Shown: positions 25,035 to 34,300, counted from the first letter of the stretch. The stretch is 64,000 nucleotides of DNA from Solwaraspora sp. WMMD791 (GCF_029581195.1 NZ_CP120737.1:5061001-5125000), one strand, 5' to 3'. Numbers and translations are program-made. Notes: generated from the letters alone by a model not told the origin.

Positions 25035-25959
25035 GGGTGTTTGACAAGGGTGTCGCACGGCGTGTCCGACTGATGGTTGCCGATGGATCGGTAGTCCGTG
25101 CATGGGAAGGCGACGGGCGTACCCCTCGGACCTGACGGATGAGCAGTGGGCGGTCATCGAGCTGATACTGCCGTTGATCAAGGAGCCTGGTCGGGTGCCG
25201 AAGCACCCGCGTCGGGACATCGTGGACGCGATCCTCTACGTGATCGTCGGTGGTGTGTCGTGGCGGCAGCTGCCGGCGGACTTCCCGCCGTGGCAGACGG
25301 TGTACTGGCAGTTCAGGCAGTGGGAGAGGCGTGGGGTCACCGAACGGATCGTGTGGGTGTTGCGGGAGGAGCTACGGGTCGACGCGGGCCGGGATCCGCA
25401 GCCGTCGGCGGGGATCATCGACTCGCAGAGCGTCAAGGGTGCGGACACCGTCGGGTCGGACAGCCGTGGCTATGACGCGGGGAAGAAGATCAACGGCAGG
25501 AGGCGGTTCATCGTGACCGACACGATGGGTCTGCTGGTCACGGTGTGGGTGCTCGCCGCGTCGTGGCAGGACCGGGACGGGGGCAGGGGTGCGCTGGTCG
25601 CGGCCATGGCGGCGACGCCGTCGCTGCGTCTGGTCTTCGCTGACCAGGGGTTCGCGGGCAGGTTTGTCGACTGGTGTGACTCGGTGTTGGGGCTGGCGGT
25701 GGAGATCGTGCGTCCGCCGGCGGGTCAGCGCGGGTTTCAGGTGCACCGCCGGCGGTGGGTGGTCGAGCGCACGTTGGCCTGGTTGACCGCCTGTCGGCGT
25801 CTGGCCCGTGACTACGAACGCCACCCGGCGGTGTCGGAAGCGATGATCCGGTGGGCGGCGATCAATCAGATGGTGCGTCGATTAACTCGCGGTGGACCCT
25901 CTCGCCGTCAGCGACGTCGGACCTTCGACTGGCCCGACTGACACCCCTGTCAAACACCC
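25035..25959 (+). mobile_element. IS5-family insertion sequence
   Basis: A 925-base element with 20-base terminal inverted repeats that differ at one position: left 25035-25054 starting GGGTGTTTGACA, right 25940-25959 as its complement. It holds one intact transposase gene whose stop codon overlaps the right repeat. It sits 164 bases after the ISL3 element, in the same scar zone. Confidence 0.88.
25102..25941 (+). CDS. IS5-family transposase
   Basis: The 279-residue transposase begins with the DUF4096-type N-terminus (YPSDLTDEQWAVIELILP, then VSWRQLPADFPPWQTVYWQF). The DDE domain follows: IIDSQSVKG (first Asp), VFADQGFAGRF (second Asp) and RRWVVERTLAWLTACRRLARDYE (Glu). It is full length in a single frame, without the programmed frameshift that many IS5 relatives use. 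The ATG was kept because the N-terminal motif starts right behind it. Confidence 0.93.
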   Translation: MGRRRAYPSDLTDEQWAVIELILPLIKEPGRVPKHPRRDIVDAILYVIVGGVSWRQLPADFPPWQTVYWQFRQWERRGVTERIVWVLREELRVDAGRDPQPSAGIIDSQSVKGADTVGSDSRGYDAGKKINGRRRFIVTDTMGLLVTVWVLAASWQDRDGGRGALVAAMAATPSLRLVFADQGFAGRFVDWCDSVLGLAVEIVRPPAGQRGFQVHRRRWVVERTLAWLTACRRLARDYERHPAVSEAMIRWAAINQMVRRLTRGGPSRRQRRRTFDWPD

Positions 25960-26016
25960 ACTGAGGCACGCTCGTCGTACGAGCACCCAACCGACCACAA
26001 GGGATGGAAAGGCGAA

Positions 26017-26050
26017 GGGGCCTGACTGCCGTCTCGGCAGGTCAGACCCC
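26017..26050 (-). terminator. Rho-independent terminator after the tRNA pair
   Basis: An imperfect hairpin (GGGGCCTGACTGCC with GGCAGGTCAGACCCC, GTCTC loop) lies 12 bases downstream of the 3' end of tRNA-Arg on the reverse strand. The position fits termination of the tRNA transcript, though the T-tract is weak. Confidence 0.6.
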
Positions 26051-26061
26051 TGTTGATCTTG

Positions 26062-26134
26062 CGCGCCCGAAGGGACTCGAACCCCTAACCTTCTGATCCG
26101 TAGTCAGATGCTCTATCCGTTGAGCTACGGGCGC
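26062..26134 (-). tRNA. tRNA-Arg (anticodon ACG)
   Basis: The reverse strand folds into a standard cloverleaf: acceptor GCGCCCG/CGGGCGC, D arm GCTC/GAGC, anticodon stem TCTGA/TCAGA enclosing loop CTACGGA with anticodon ACG, and T arm with TTCGAGT. The CCA end is not encoded (GCAA follows). With tRNA-Ser 36 bases upstream it forms a small tRNA cluster next to the IS-rich zone, a common integration neighbourhood. Confidence 0.96.
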
Positions 26135-26170
26135 AGGCTGCCTGGCAAGCATACACACCCTGCCGAAGCG

Positions 26171-26261
26171 CGGAGACTCCGGGATTCGAACCCGGGAGGG
26201 GCGGTAAGACCCCAACCGCATTAGCAGTGCGGCGCCATAGACCAGACTAGGCGAAGTCTCC
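26171..26261 (-). tRNA. tRNA-Ser (anticodon GCT)
   Basis: The reverse strand gives acceptor GGAGACT/AGTCTCC, a long variable arm typical of serine tRNAs, an anticodon stem enclosing CTGCTAA with anticodon GCT, and a T arm with GGTTCGAATCC. Length is about 91 bases including the discriminator. No CCA is encoded. Confidence 0.95.
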
Positions 26262-26331
26262 TCGGCGGCCGCTGCAGACCACCGCCGACCGAGGATACAG
26301 GGCGGGGCGCTGCCGGGGCAAAGCACCCTGC

Positions 26332-26375
26332 CCTGGGTCGTATCACCCCGACCTCCAGGGGTGGTACGACCCAGG
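26332..26375 (-). terminator. Strong hairpin terminator downstream of Bcr/CflA gene
   Basis: Two 18-base arms (CCTGGGTCGTATCACCCC and its complement with one G-T type mismatch) flank an 8-base loop. It lies just past the stop of the reverse-strand exporter gene and upstream of the tRNA-Ser promoter region, so it separates the two transcription units. Confidence 0.85.
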
Positions 26376-26380
26376 CTCGG

Positions 26381-27691
26381 TCAGTGCCCTCCCAGTGGGA
26401 TCGACTCGTTGCGGTCCGGAACCGGCAACCGGCCGGGCCGTACGACGACCACCAGCACGATGACTGCGGCCAGCATGCCGCCGGTGATCACTGTCGCCAT
26501 CGCGGTGCTGCCGGTGCCGAGCATGCCGACGGCTGGTGCGGCGAGTGCGCCGACCCCGAACTGCACGGCGCCGAGTAGCGCGGAGGCAGTGCCGGCGGCT
26601 TCGCCGTGGCCGGCCAGTGCCAGGGCCGGCGCGTTCGGCAGGGCGAAGCCGGTGGCGGCGAGCACGGCCCAGAGCGGGATCAGCACCCCGGCGAGTCCGC
26701 CGAAGTTCGTGACGGCGAAGCCGAGGAGCACGATGCCGCACGTCAGAGCGGCGATCAGGGAGGTCAGCAGGATCTGCTGCGGGGAGTAGCGGCGCAGGAG
26801 CCGAACGTTCAGCTGGGTCGCGGTGATCATGCCGATCGCGCCGGCCCCGAAGGCGATGCCGAACTGCTGCTCGTCCAGCCCGTACTGGTCCTGCAGCACG
26901 AAGGACGAGCCGGCGACGTACGCGAAGAGTGCCGCCATGGCGAAGCCGGCGACCAGCACGAGGCCGACGAAGACGCGGTCGCGCAGCAGGCTGCCGTACA
27001 CGCGCAGGGTGTCCAGCACCCGCGCCGGGCGACGGTGGTGCGGCGGGAGCGTCTCCGGCAGGCCGAACATGGTCACCGCGAACAGTGCGACCCCCAGTAC
27101 GGCGAGTGCGGCGAACACCCCGCGCCACTGGGTCCAGTTCAGCAGAGCGCTGCCGAGCGTGGGCGCGAGCACCGGCGCCACTCCCATTACCAGCAGCAGC
27201 CGGGACAACACCCGGGCGAACGCGATGCCGGTGAACAGGTCACGGACGACGGCCATCGCGATCACCGAGGCGGCTGCGGCGCCGAAGCCCTGCACCACCC
27301 GGAGGCCGCCAAGTACCGCGATGTTCGGTGCAATCACACAGAGCAGTGAGGCGAGTACGTGCAGTGCGGTTCCGGCGAGCAACGGTCGCCGCCGGCCCCA
27401 CACGTCGGAGAGCGGGCCGATGATCAGCTGCCCGACGGCGAGTCCGGCAAGGGTGCCGGTCAGGGTCAACTGGACCCCGGCGGCGGTCGTCTGGAGGTCG
27501 TCACCGATCGCCGGCAGCGCGGGCAGGTACATGTCGATCGTCAGTGGGCCGACCGCGATGAGCGTGCCGAGCACCAGGATCAGTCGGACCCGTTGCCACG
27601 TGGTGAATAGCTCACCTGGGGTCGGCCCCGCCGCAGGAGTCGACGCGGTGGCGGGAGCCGGCGCGTCCGGGCGTTGGGCGAGCGCTGTCAT
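26381..27691 (-). CDS. Bcr/CflA-family MFS multidrug exporter
   Basis: The 436-residue protein shows the Bcr/CflA signatures: LIAVGPLTIDMYLPALPAI in helix 1, QLIIGPLSDVWGRRRPLLAG in loop 2-3, and RVVQGFGAAAASVIAMAVV followed by RDLFTG in helices 4-5. Twelve membrane helices are expected. Members export bicyclomycin, chloramphenicol, sulfonamides and cysteine-like compounds by proton antiport; the substrate here is unknown. The ATG follows GGAAGGA. The gene is monocistronic, with a strong terminator behind it and a TnpB element upstream. Confidence 0.92.
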   Translation of the reverse strand: MTALAQRPDAPAPATASTPAAGPTPGELFTTWQRVRLILVLGTLIAVGPLTIDMYLPALPAIGDDLQTTAAGVQLTLTGTLAGLAVGQLIIGPLSDVWGRRRPLLAGTALHVLASLLCVIAPNIAVLGGLRVVQGFGAAAASVIAMAVVRDLFTGIAFARVLSRLLLVMGVAPVLAPTLGSALLNWTQWRGVFAALAVLGVALFAVTMFGLPETLPPHHRRPARVLDTLRVYGSLLRDRVFVGLVLVAGFAMAALFAYVAGSSFVLQDQYGLDEQQFGIAFGAGAIGMITATQLNVRLLRRYSPQQILLTSLIAALTCGIVLLGFAVTNFGGLAGVLIPLWAVLAATGFALPNAPALALAGHGEAAGTASALLGAVQFGVGALAAPAVGMLGTGSTAMATVITGGMLAAVIVLVVVVRPGRLPVPDRNESIPLGGH

Positions 27692-27764
27692 CGGATTCCT
27701 TCCGTGGATACTTCGGTCTTCAGGCCGGGGAGGAACGGAACCCCTGCGGAGCGGGGCAGGGATA

Positions 27765-27791
27765 GCCGATCCGCCGCCAGGGCGGATCGGC
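27765..27791 (+). repeat. Perfect hairpin at left end of the TnpB element
   Basis: GCCGATCCGCC and GGCGGATCGGC form a perfect 11-base stem with a 5-base loop, 54 bases upstream of the tnpB start. Subterminal hairpins are typical of IS200/IS605-type ends. It could also act as a terminator or leader structure. Confidence 0.6.
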
Positions 27792-27845
27792 GTCCGTCCA
27801 CACGCCGCCCCCTGGGCTCATGACGGGATTGTTAGCCTGTGGACT

Positions 27846-29051
27846 GTGTCCAGGACCGTGAAGCGGGCGTTCAAGTACCGCTTCCACCCCACCCCGGAGC
27901 AGGCCGGCGAGCTTGCCCGGACGTTCGGTTGTGTCCGGCTGGTCTACGACATGGCCCTGGCCGCCCGCAGCGAGGCGTGGACCCAGCGTCGGGAACGGGT
28001 CACCTACCACGCCACGTCGGCGATGCTGACCGGGTGGAAGAAGACCGACGAACTCGCGTTCCTCAACGACGTCTCCTGCGTCCCTCTGCAGCAGGCGCTG
28101 CGGCATCTGCAGACCGCGTTCACCAACTTCTGGGCGAAACGCGCCGGGTATCCGACGTTCAAGTCGAAAAGACGGTCGCGCCGGTCGGCGGAGTACACCG
28201 CGAGCGCGTTCCGGTGGCGCGACGGCCGGCTCACCCTGGCGAAGATGTCCGAACCGTTGGACATCGTCTGGTCCCGGCCGCTGCGGCAGGGTGCGGTGCC
28301 GTCGACGGTGACGGTGTCGCAGGACCCGGCGGGCCGCTGGTTCGTCTCCCTGCTCTGCGACGACCGGATCGAGCACGTACCGGCGTCGGGTGCGGTAGGG
28401 GTCGACGCCGGCCTCGACAGCCTGTTCACCCTCTCCACCGGGGAGAAGGTCCCCAACCCGAGGCACGAACACCGCGACCGCGATCGGCTGGCCCGCGCCC
28501 AGCGCAACCTCGCGCGCAAGGCCCGAGGTTCGGCGAACCGGGCCAGAGCCCGACTGGCGGTGGCCCGGGTTCATGCCCGGATCGCCGACCGCCGCCGCGA
28601 CCACCTGCACAAACTCACCACTCGGCTCGTTCGTGAAAACCAAACGATCGTGATCGAGGACCTGACCGTCCGCAACATGATGGCCAACCACAGTCTGGCC
28701 CGCGCCATCTCGGATGCGGCCTGGCGGCAGTTCCGCACCATGCTGGGGTACAAGGCGGACTGGTACGGCCGGGACCTGGTGGTAGTCGACCGCTGGTTCC
28801 CGTCGACCCGACGGTGCTCCGCCTGCGGCGCCATCGCTGACCGGATGCCGTTGACGGTCCGGTCGTGGACCTGCCGGTGCGGGCGGACCCACGACCGGGA
28901 CGTCAACGCGGCCCGCAACATCCTCGCGGAGGGGCTTTCCGTGACTGCCTGTGGAGGCGGTGTAAGACCCCAACGGACGCACGTCCGGACGGGGCGGCCG
29001 CCGGCGAAACAGGAACCCCCTGGGGCGACCCAGGGAACCCCAGTCCGTTAG
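27846..29051 (+). CDS. tnpB: TnpB (IS200/IS605-family, solo IS1341-type) RNA-guided nuclease
   Basis: The 401-residue protein begins with the OrfB helix-turn-helix (KRAFKYRFHPTPEQAGELA). The RuvC-like catalytic Asp is in GVDAGLDSLFTLS, the Glu in IVIEDLTVRNM, and the last Asp in HDRDVNAARNI. A zinc finger with Cys pairs CSAC and CRCG sits between them. All catalytic residues are present. No TnpA transposase gene is adjacent, so the element cannot move by itself. TnpB proteins are RNA-guided nucleases using an omega RNA from the right end of the element. I chose the GTG at 27846 because the longer upstream frame is only antisense of the exporter gene. Confidence 0.92.
   Translation: MSRTVKRAFKYRFHPTPEQAGELARTFGCVRLVYDMALAARSEAWTQRRERVTYHATSAMLTGWKKTDELAFLNDVSCVPLQQALRHLQTAFTNFWAKRAGYPTFKSKRRSRRSAEYTASAFRWRDGRLTLAKMSEPLDIVWSRPLRQGAVPSTVTVSQDPAGRWFVSLLCDDRIEHVPASGAVGVDAGLDSLFTLSTGEKVPNPRHEHRDRDRLARAQRNLARKARGSANRARARLAVARVHARIADRRRDHLHKLTTRLVRENQTIVIEDLTVRNMMANHSLARAISDAAWRQFRTMLGYKADWYGRDLVVVDRWFPSTRRCSACGAIADRMPLTVRSWTCRCGRTHDRDVNAARNILAEGLSVTACGGGVRPQRTHVRTGRPPAKQEPPGATQGTPVR
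29018..29035 (+). repeat. Hairpin at the 3' end of tnpB, possible omega-RNA scaffold
   Basis: CCCTGGG and CCCAGGG with a GCGA loop lie inside the last codons of tnpB, just before the stop and about 40 bases from the GGATTGTCAA that probably marks the element end. In IS605-type elements the guide RNA scaffold overlaps the tnpB 3' end and extends past it, so this stem is a candidate part of that RNA. Confidence 0.5.
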
Positions 29052-29595
29052 GGCGGGGAGGATTGTCAAGGTGCCTCTTCCGCGAGGGCGCGTCGTCGCG
29101 CGCGTGCCGGTGCGGGCCGACCGGCCCAGGTGGGTACGGGTGCTGCGGGACTGCCACGCAGCATCGGTGACAAGGTGGTCGACCTGTCGGGCATTCCCGC
29201 TAGGGCCAAGGGTGTGGCGGGTCACAGCGCGGTGCCACCGCCGGCCGGCGCGGTGCGGGGCCCGCTGGATGCCGGCAGCGGATCACGGCCGACGGACCGT
29301 GGCGCCGGTGTACCTGGTCACCTTTGATCACCGACGACAATGCATATTGCGCGCATCATATTATCCGTGTACGTCTGGGATCCGTCACACGCTATCAGAA
29401 ATAATTGCCATGAGTGCTTGTTCGTGAAACCTGCTACCCCTAGCCTCTGGCCTCACCAGTGTGCGATCGGCACATCGGCGTGGCACCCGTCCGGGTGTCA
29501 CCCACCTCAGGCGTTCCTGCGGTGTGACCCGCAGCAGGACGCCTCGGCCCGGCCGACCCGGAAACCCGGGTTCACCCCTCGGTAAGGAGCCAGAC
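29052..29595. other. Intergenic region with protease promoter and possible omega-RNA
   Basis: No gene is supported in these 544 bases; the open frames lack any family pattern. The first ~40 bases should be the right end of the TnpB element. The stretch 29335-29440 is clearly AT-richer than its surroundings and is the likely promoter zone for the secreted protease. AAGGAG at 29583-29588 is that gene's ribosome site. Confidence 0.4.
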
Positions 29596-31194
29596 TTGCG
29601 TATCCGACTCACCTTGGCGATCGCCGCGACAGCTCTCGTCGGTGTATTCGTCGCGCCGACCGCAGCGGCTGCGGCGCCAGAGCCGATCATTGGCGGCAGT
29701 ACGGTTTCCTCGGCGCCCTGGGCGGCGGCCGTGTTCCAGAACGGCTCGTTCGCCTGCTCGGGCTCGATCATCGCGCCGCGCTGGGTGCTGACCGCGCGGC
29801 ACTGCATCGGCGGCACGATGTCCGTACGGGTGGGCAGCGTCTACCGTTCCTCCGGCGGCACGACCAGCTCGGTCAGCGCCACGTACAGCCGCTACGACCT
29901 CGGCCTGCTCTACCTGAGCTCGTCCATCTCCACCACCTACGTCACGCTGGCCTCGAGCAACCCGCCGGTCGGCTCGACGAACACGATTTTCGGCTGGGGC
30001 CGGACCTGCAGCACCTGCGATGCGTCGCCGCAGCTCAAGACCGCGTCGGTGCGGACGACCACGAATGGCGCCAGTGACGCGTACGGCGGCCCGGCGATCC
30101 GCAGCACCGGGGTCAACGGGGTCGCCTGGCGGGGTGATTCCGGTGGCCCGCAGTTCTACAACGGACAGCAGGTCGGCGTCTGCTCGACCGGCAACGGTTC
30201 GACCTACCAGAACTACGGATCGGTTGCCGCCAGCCGGAGCTGGATCGCTTCGGTCGCCGGTGTCTGAGTAGCCGTCGGCGCGGGCGGGGTGACCCGTCCG
30301 GCCCGGGTGCGGGGTGCCGGTCGGCGCCCCGCACAGCGGTTGCCACACCTCGACGGGCTCGTCCCGGCCGGCGACCGACATCGGGGCCAGCCGCCGGAAG
30401 GCCATCCGGGCCCGGACACAACGGTAGGTGTCCCGCGCGACGGCCACCGTGCCGGGTGCGGTGTGCGCCTGGAGCCGGGCCGCGATGTTGATCACGTCAC
30501 CGGTGAGGAAACCGACGCCGCCGTCGACCGCCTCATCCGGGTCGACGACGGCGGTGCCGGTGGCCACACCGACCCGCAGCGCTGGCCGTACGCCGTGCGG
30601 GAACTCGGTACGCCGTACCGCCTCGGCCAGCTCCGCGGCGGCCCGGACCGCCCGGAAAGCGGCCTCGCCCGCGCCGTCGGACTGGCCCGCGCCATCGGAC
30701 TGGCCCGCGCCGTCGGACTGGCCCGCGCCGTCGGACCGGTCGACCGCGCCGCCCGGGTGGCCGGCGCCGGGCTCGCTCCCGGCACCGAAGACGGCCATGA
30801 CCGCGTCGCCGATGTACTTCTCCACGATGCCGGCGTGGCGGTGGATGACCGACCGCACCGCGTGGAAGTACCGGAGCTGTATCTGACGGACGTCCTCAGG
30901 GTCGAGCCGGGCGGACAGCCTGGTGAAGCCGACCATGTCGACGAAGAGGACGGTGACGGTGCGTCGCTGCGTACACACGGTTGGTCCGATCCACCCGGTC
31001 GGCGGTACACGTCGCCGACCGCAGTCGGCACAGTAGCGGTGGGTGGATCGGTCCGAAGCAGTGCAGCTCGGGCAGATCAGGCCCGTGACGGTGGGGTGCC
31101 GGTGGTCGCCGGACGGACAGTGGTGGGCATCGGCGACGACCCGCACGGTGTCGAGTCCGGCGCGACGGCTGGGGTTGCGACGGAGCGTCCTCAT
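29572..31194 (-). CDS. Class III adenylate/guanylate cyclase with zinc ribbon
   Basis: From the ATG at 31194 (AGGAGG just upstream) the frame encodes about 540 residues. An N-terminal zinc ribbon (CPSC, then YCADCGRRR) precedes a class III cyclase domain with metal-binding Asp residues in VTVLFVDMVGFTRLSARL and EKYIGDAVMAVFGAG. After VEVWQPL (about base 30335) family resemblance ends. The frame simply stays open for ~250 more codons, antisense across the protease gene, and that tail is low-complexity. Either the cyclase really has an overlapping tail or its true end has been lost. A 6-residue repeat (QSDGAG, four times) interrupts the cyclase domain. Confidence 0.7.
   Translation of the reverse strand: MRTLRRNPSRRAGLDTVRVVADAHHCPSGDHRHPTVTGLICPSCTASDRSTHRYCADCGRRRVPPTGWIGPTVCTQRRTVTVLFVDMVGFTRLSARLDPEDVRQIQLRYFHAVRSVIHRHAGIVEKYIGDAVMAVFGAGSEPGAGHPGGAVDRSDGAGQSDGAGQSDGAGQSDGAGEAAFRAVRAAAELAEAVRRTEFPHGVRPALRVGVATGTAVVDPDEAVDGGVGFLTGDVINIAARLQAHTAPGTVAVARDTYRCVRARMAFRRLAPMSVAGRDEPVEVWQPLCGAPTGTPHPGRTGHPARADGYSDTGDRSDPAPAGGNRSVVLVGRTVAGRADADLLSVVELRATGITPPGDPVDPGAADRRAAVRVTGAIRGRPHRRGLELRRRIAGAAGPAPAENRVRRADRRVARGQRDVGGGDGRAQVEQAEVVAAVRGADRAGRAAGGTVDAAHPYGHRAADAVPRGQHPARRDDRARAGERAVLEHGRRPGRRGNRTAANDRLWRRSRCGRRDEYTDESCRGDRQGESDTQVWLLTEG
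29596..30267 (+). CDS. Secreted trypsin-like (S1) serine protease
   Basis: The 223-residue precursor starts with a Sec signal peptide (basic RIRLT, hydrophobic core LAIAATALVGVFVA, then AAAAAP). The mature part begins EPIIGGSTV, so the IIGG neo-N-terminus is nearly free after signal removal. The triad is visible as His in LTARHCIGG, Asp in RYDLGLLYL and Ser in WRGDSGGPQ. Cys pairs fit disulfides around the His and Ser loops. The TTG start is chosen because AAGGAG lies 7 bases upstream and the signal peptide follows directly. The reverse-strand cyclase frame runs antisense through the whole gene. Confidence 0.9.
   Translation: MRIRLTLAIAATALVGVFVAPTAAAAAPEPIIGGSTVSSAPWAAAVFQNGSFACSGSIIAPRWVLTARHCIGGTMSVRVGSVYRSSGGTTSSVSATYSRYDLGLLYLSSSISTTYVTLASSNPPVGSTNTIFGWGRTCSTCDASPQLKTASVRTTTNGASDAYGGPAIRSTGVNGVAWRGDSGGPQFYNGQQVGVCSTGNGSTYQNYGSVAASRSWIASVAGV
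30667..30738. repeat. 18-bp tandem repeat, four units, inside the cyclase gene
   Basis: Four units of an 18-base sequence (GCCCGCGCCGTCGGACTG with single-base variants) encode QSDGAG repeats on the reverse strand within a loop of the cyclase domain. In-frame length variation between strains is expected. Confidence 0.85.
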
Positions 31195-31352
31195 GATCGC
31201 CTCCTGCGCTGTGCTGGTGCTCCGGTTCCGCTCCGAGGTGGACGTGATCCGGTCCGTGCGGACCGACGTATGGAACGGATGGCTGAAACGGTCCCAGCAC
31301 GGCGCAGCCCTAGGATCTGTAGAACGACGTATGTCAGATACTCCCACCCTTT

Positions 31353-34300
31353 ATGTCGGTGATCGGATTGACACAGTCACGCGAAGCCAGCTCGCTGGCC
31401 TGGGGCGCCGACGATGTTCCCTTCGTCGGGCGCCAGGACCAGCTGCGGGTGCTGCACGAGTCGCTACGTAGGGTCGAACGGGGGGACACGGCCGCGGTCT
31501 TCGTCATGGGCGAGAGCGGCATCGGCAAGACGCGGCTGCTCAGCGCGGCCAGCGACAGGTTACGGACCGCCGGTGCATTGGTTCTTACTGGCGCATGTCT
31601 GGACATTGGGGACTCATCACCATTGCATCCGCTGCGCCAGGCGTTGCGGCGATACCGTCCGGAGCCGGGCCGATCCGGTGCCGTCGCCAGCGCCGCAGCC
31701 CGCGACCTGCTCGCGGTGCTCGACGGCGACGCCCGGGACCCCGACGGGGCCGGTGCGGTGCTGGAGCGGGTCTCTCGCGGGCTGGGTGGCGTTGCCGCCG
31801 GCCGCACCCTGGTCCTTGCCGTCGACGATCTGCAGTGGGCCGACCTGACCACCCGTCACCTGCTGCTGTACCTGATCGCCGGGTTGAGCGACGTACGGCT
31901 GCTGCTGCTCGCCGCCGCCCGCTCCGACACGCTGCAGGCCGACGACCCGATCCGCCGGATGGTGCTGGAACTACGCCGCTCCCGGGCTCGCTCCGGAGCG
32001 GTGCACGTGCTGGAGCTGACTCCGTTGGACCGGACCGAGACCGCCGAACTGGTGGCCGAGGTGGTCGGCGGCCAACCCGATCCCGACCTCGCCGAGTCGG
32101 TGTGGCGGCGCAGCGGCGGTGTGCCGTTCGTGGCCGAGGAGCTGGCCCGCGACGCCCGCGACGGCCGGGTCGGGCTCTCCGAGACGCTGCGGGAGATCAC
32201 CCTGGCGCACGTGGACGCGCTGCCGGCCGACGCGCAGCTGGTGGCCCACGCCGTCGCGGCGGGCGTGGAGCCGGTGGCGCACGACCTGCTGGCCGGGGTG
32301 GTGCAGCTGGCCGAGGACCGGTTGCTCCAGGCGGTACGGGACGCGGTCGGTCAGCGGGTGCTGCTGTCCGAGCCGGACGGCTACCGGTTCCGCTATCCGT
32401 TGATCAGGGAGGTGCTGCAACCCCGGCTGCTGCCGGGTGAGCGGGTCCGCTGGCACCGCCGGTACGCCGAGACCCTCGCCGCCGTACCCTCCGGCGACCT
32501 GCAGCACGCCCGCTTGGCGTACCACTGGCGGGAGGCCGGGGAGACGACGCGGGCGTTGCCCGCGGTGGTGGCCGCGGCCGAGGAGGCCGAGCGGCTGTAC
32601 GGTTTCGCCGAGGCGTTCGAGCACTGGGCCAGCGCCGTGGACCTGGCCAACCAGGTGCCGCCCGCCTGGCTGATGGAGTTCGACGTCACCACACTGGGGC
32701 GCCGGGCGGCGGAGGCGGCGCACCGCAGCGGGGAGCACGAGCGTGCGCTGGCGTTGCTGGAGCAGTTGGCGACGAACCTGTTCGGGCCGCCGCCGTCCTG
32801 GCTGTACACGCTGCGGGCCCGGTACCTGACGGCGGTCGGGCAGTTGGCCGCCGCCGAGCGCGAGTACGACCGGACGCTCGCCGCCGCCGACGTCGCCCCG
32901 AGTGAACGGGTCGCCGCCGCCGCGCACTCGGCCGACCTGCTGCTGCAGCTGTGTCGGTACGCCGACGCCGGTCGGCGGGCCCGTGAGGCCCTCGACCTGG
33001 CTGCCGGGGTGCCCGACGCCGCCTCGGCGATGGTGCTGGCGGGGGTGACCCTCGGCTACAGCCAGGCGTACCTCAACGACCCGGCGGCCGGCAAGGAGGC
33101 GGTCCGCGAGGCTCGGCGTACCGCCGAGTCGTTCGGCGGCCCGGAGGACGTCGCCGTCGCCGACCTGCAGCTCGCCGAGCTGCTCAGCGGCCCGTTGAAC
33201 GAGCTGGAGGACGGCGTCGCGGTCGCCCGGCAGGGTGCCGAGCGGGCCGAACGGGTGGGGTTGGCCCGCACGTACGGCACCCGGCTGCTGTCGGTCGCGG
33301 CGAACGGTCTGTTCCGGCTGGGCCGGTGGGCCGAGGCCGAGGAGCTGATCGCCGCCGCCCTGCGGCACCGCCCGTCCGGCGCGGACGCGGTCGAGCTGCT
33401 GCTCGCGCGGTGCCGGATCCATGTCGGTTTCGGGCGGCTCGACGGTGCCGAGGCCGACCTGGAAGCGATCGAGACGCTGCTCGCCGCCGGTGGCGGGGTC
33501 CGGTACATGCTGCCGTTGCTGACGCTGCGGGCCGGTCTGGCGATGTGGCGTGGCCGGCACCGGGAGGCCCGGGACGCGGTCGGGCAGGGGATCGACCTGG
33601 CGGAGAGCCGATCCGACGACGTCTGGCTGCAGGCGCCGCTGGTCTGGCACGGGCTGCGGGCCGAGGCGGAGGCCCGGTCGGCCGGCGCGCCGCCCTGCCC
33701 GAAGGTCGTGCAGCGGCTGGTCGGGGTGGTCGAGCGGATGGAACGCAGCAGCACCACTGACACCGCGGCCCCGGTACGGGACGCGGTGATCGGCTACCGG
33801 GAGCTCTGCGCGGCGGAGATCAGCCGGATCGACGGCCGGTCCGATCCGGCGCTGTGGGACCGGGCCGCCCAGGTGTGGGAGCGGCGCAGCCACCCGTACC
33901 CGGCGGCCTACGCCCGGCTGCGGCAGGCGGAGGCGCTGTACGCGATCCGTACCCGTAACGCCGAGGCGACCCGGGCGCTGCAGTCGGCGTACCGGACCGC
34001 CCGGCGGCTCGGTGCCCGGCCGTTCACCGAGGAGATCCAGGCGCTGGCGAAGCGGGCCCGGATCGCCCTGCACGCCGGGGAGTCCGAGCCGATGCCCGAG
34101 GTGGACAGTGCGGAGCCGGTCACCCTGCGGGCCGGGTTGACCAGCCCGCCCAGCGTCGGCGACCGGGTCGCTCGCGCGCTGGGCAACGAGCGTACCGGCC
34201 GGTCGTCGGTGACCGAGCGGACCAGCCGGGTGCTGTCGCCGCGCACGGCGGACGAGTTGGCGGTGCTGACCGACCGGGAGCGGCAGGTGCTGGAGCTGGT

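Noticed and set aside
26062-26261. tRNA genes as attachment site of an integrated element covering the IS zone
   Set aside because: No integrase gene and no repeat of a tRNA 3' end could be found by eye within the window, so an integrative element is not supported.
26823-27845. A 340-codon N-terminal extension of TnpB
   Set aside because: It is antisense to the Bcr/CflA exporter and lacks any domain; the TnpB N-terminal motif starts at 27846.
29052-29427. Forward frame of 118 codons after TnpB as a gene
   Set aside because: No ribosome site or recognisable motif, and it runs into the AT-rich promoter zone of the protease.
30667-30738. A possible CRISPR-like repeat array
   Set aside because: Units are contiguous with no spacers and keep the reading frame, so this is a coding tandem repeat. 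No CRISPR array was seen anywhere in the window.
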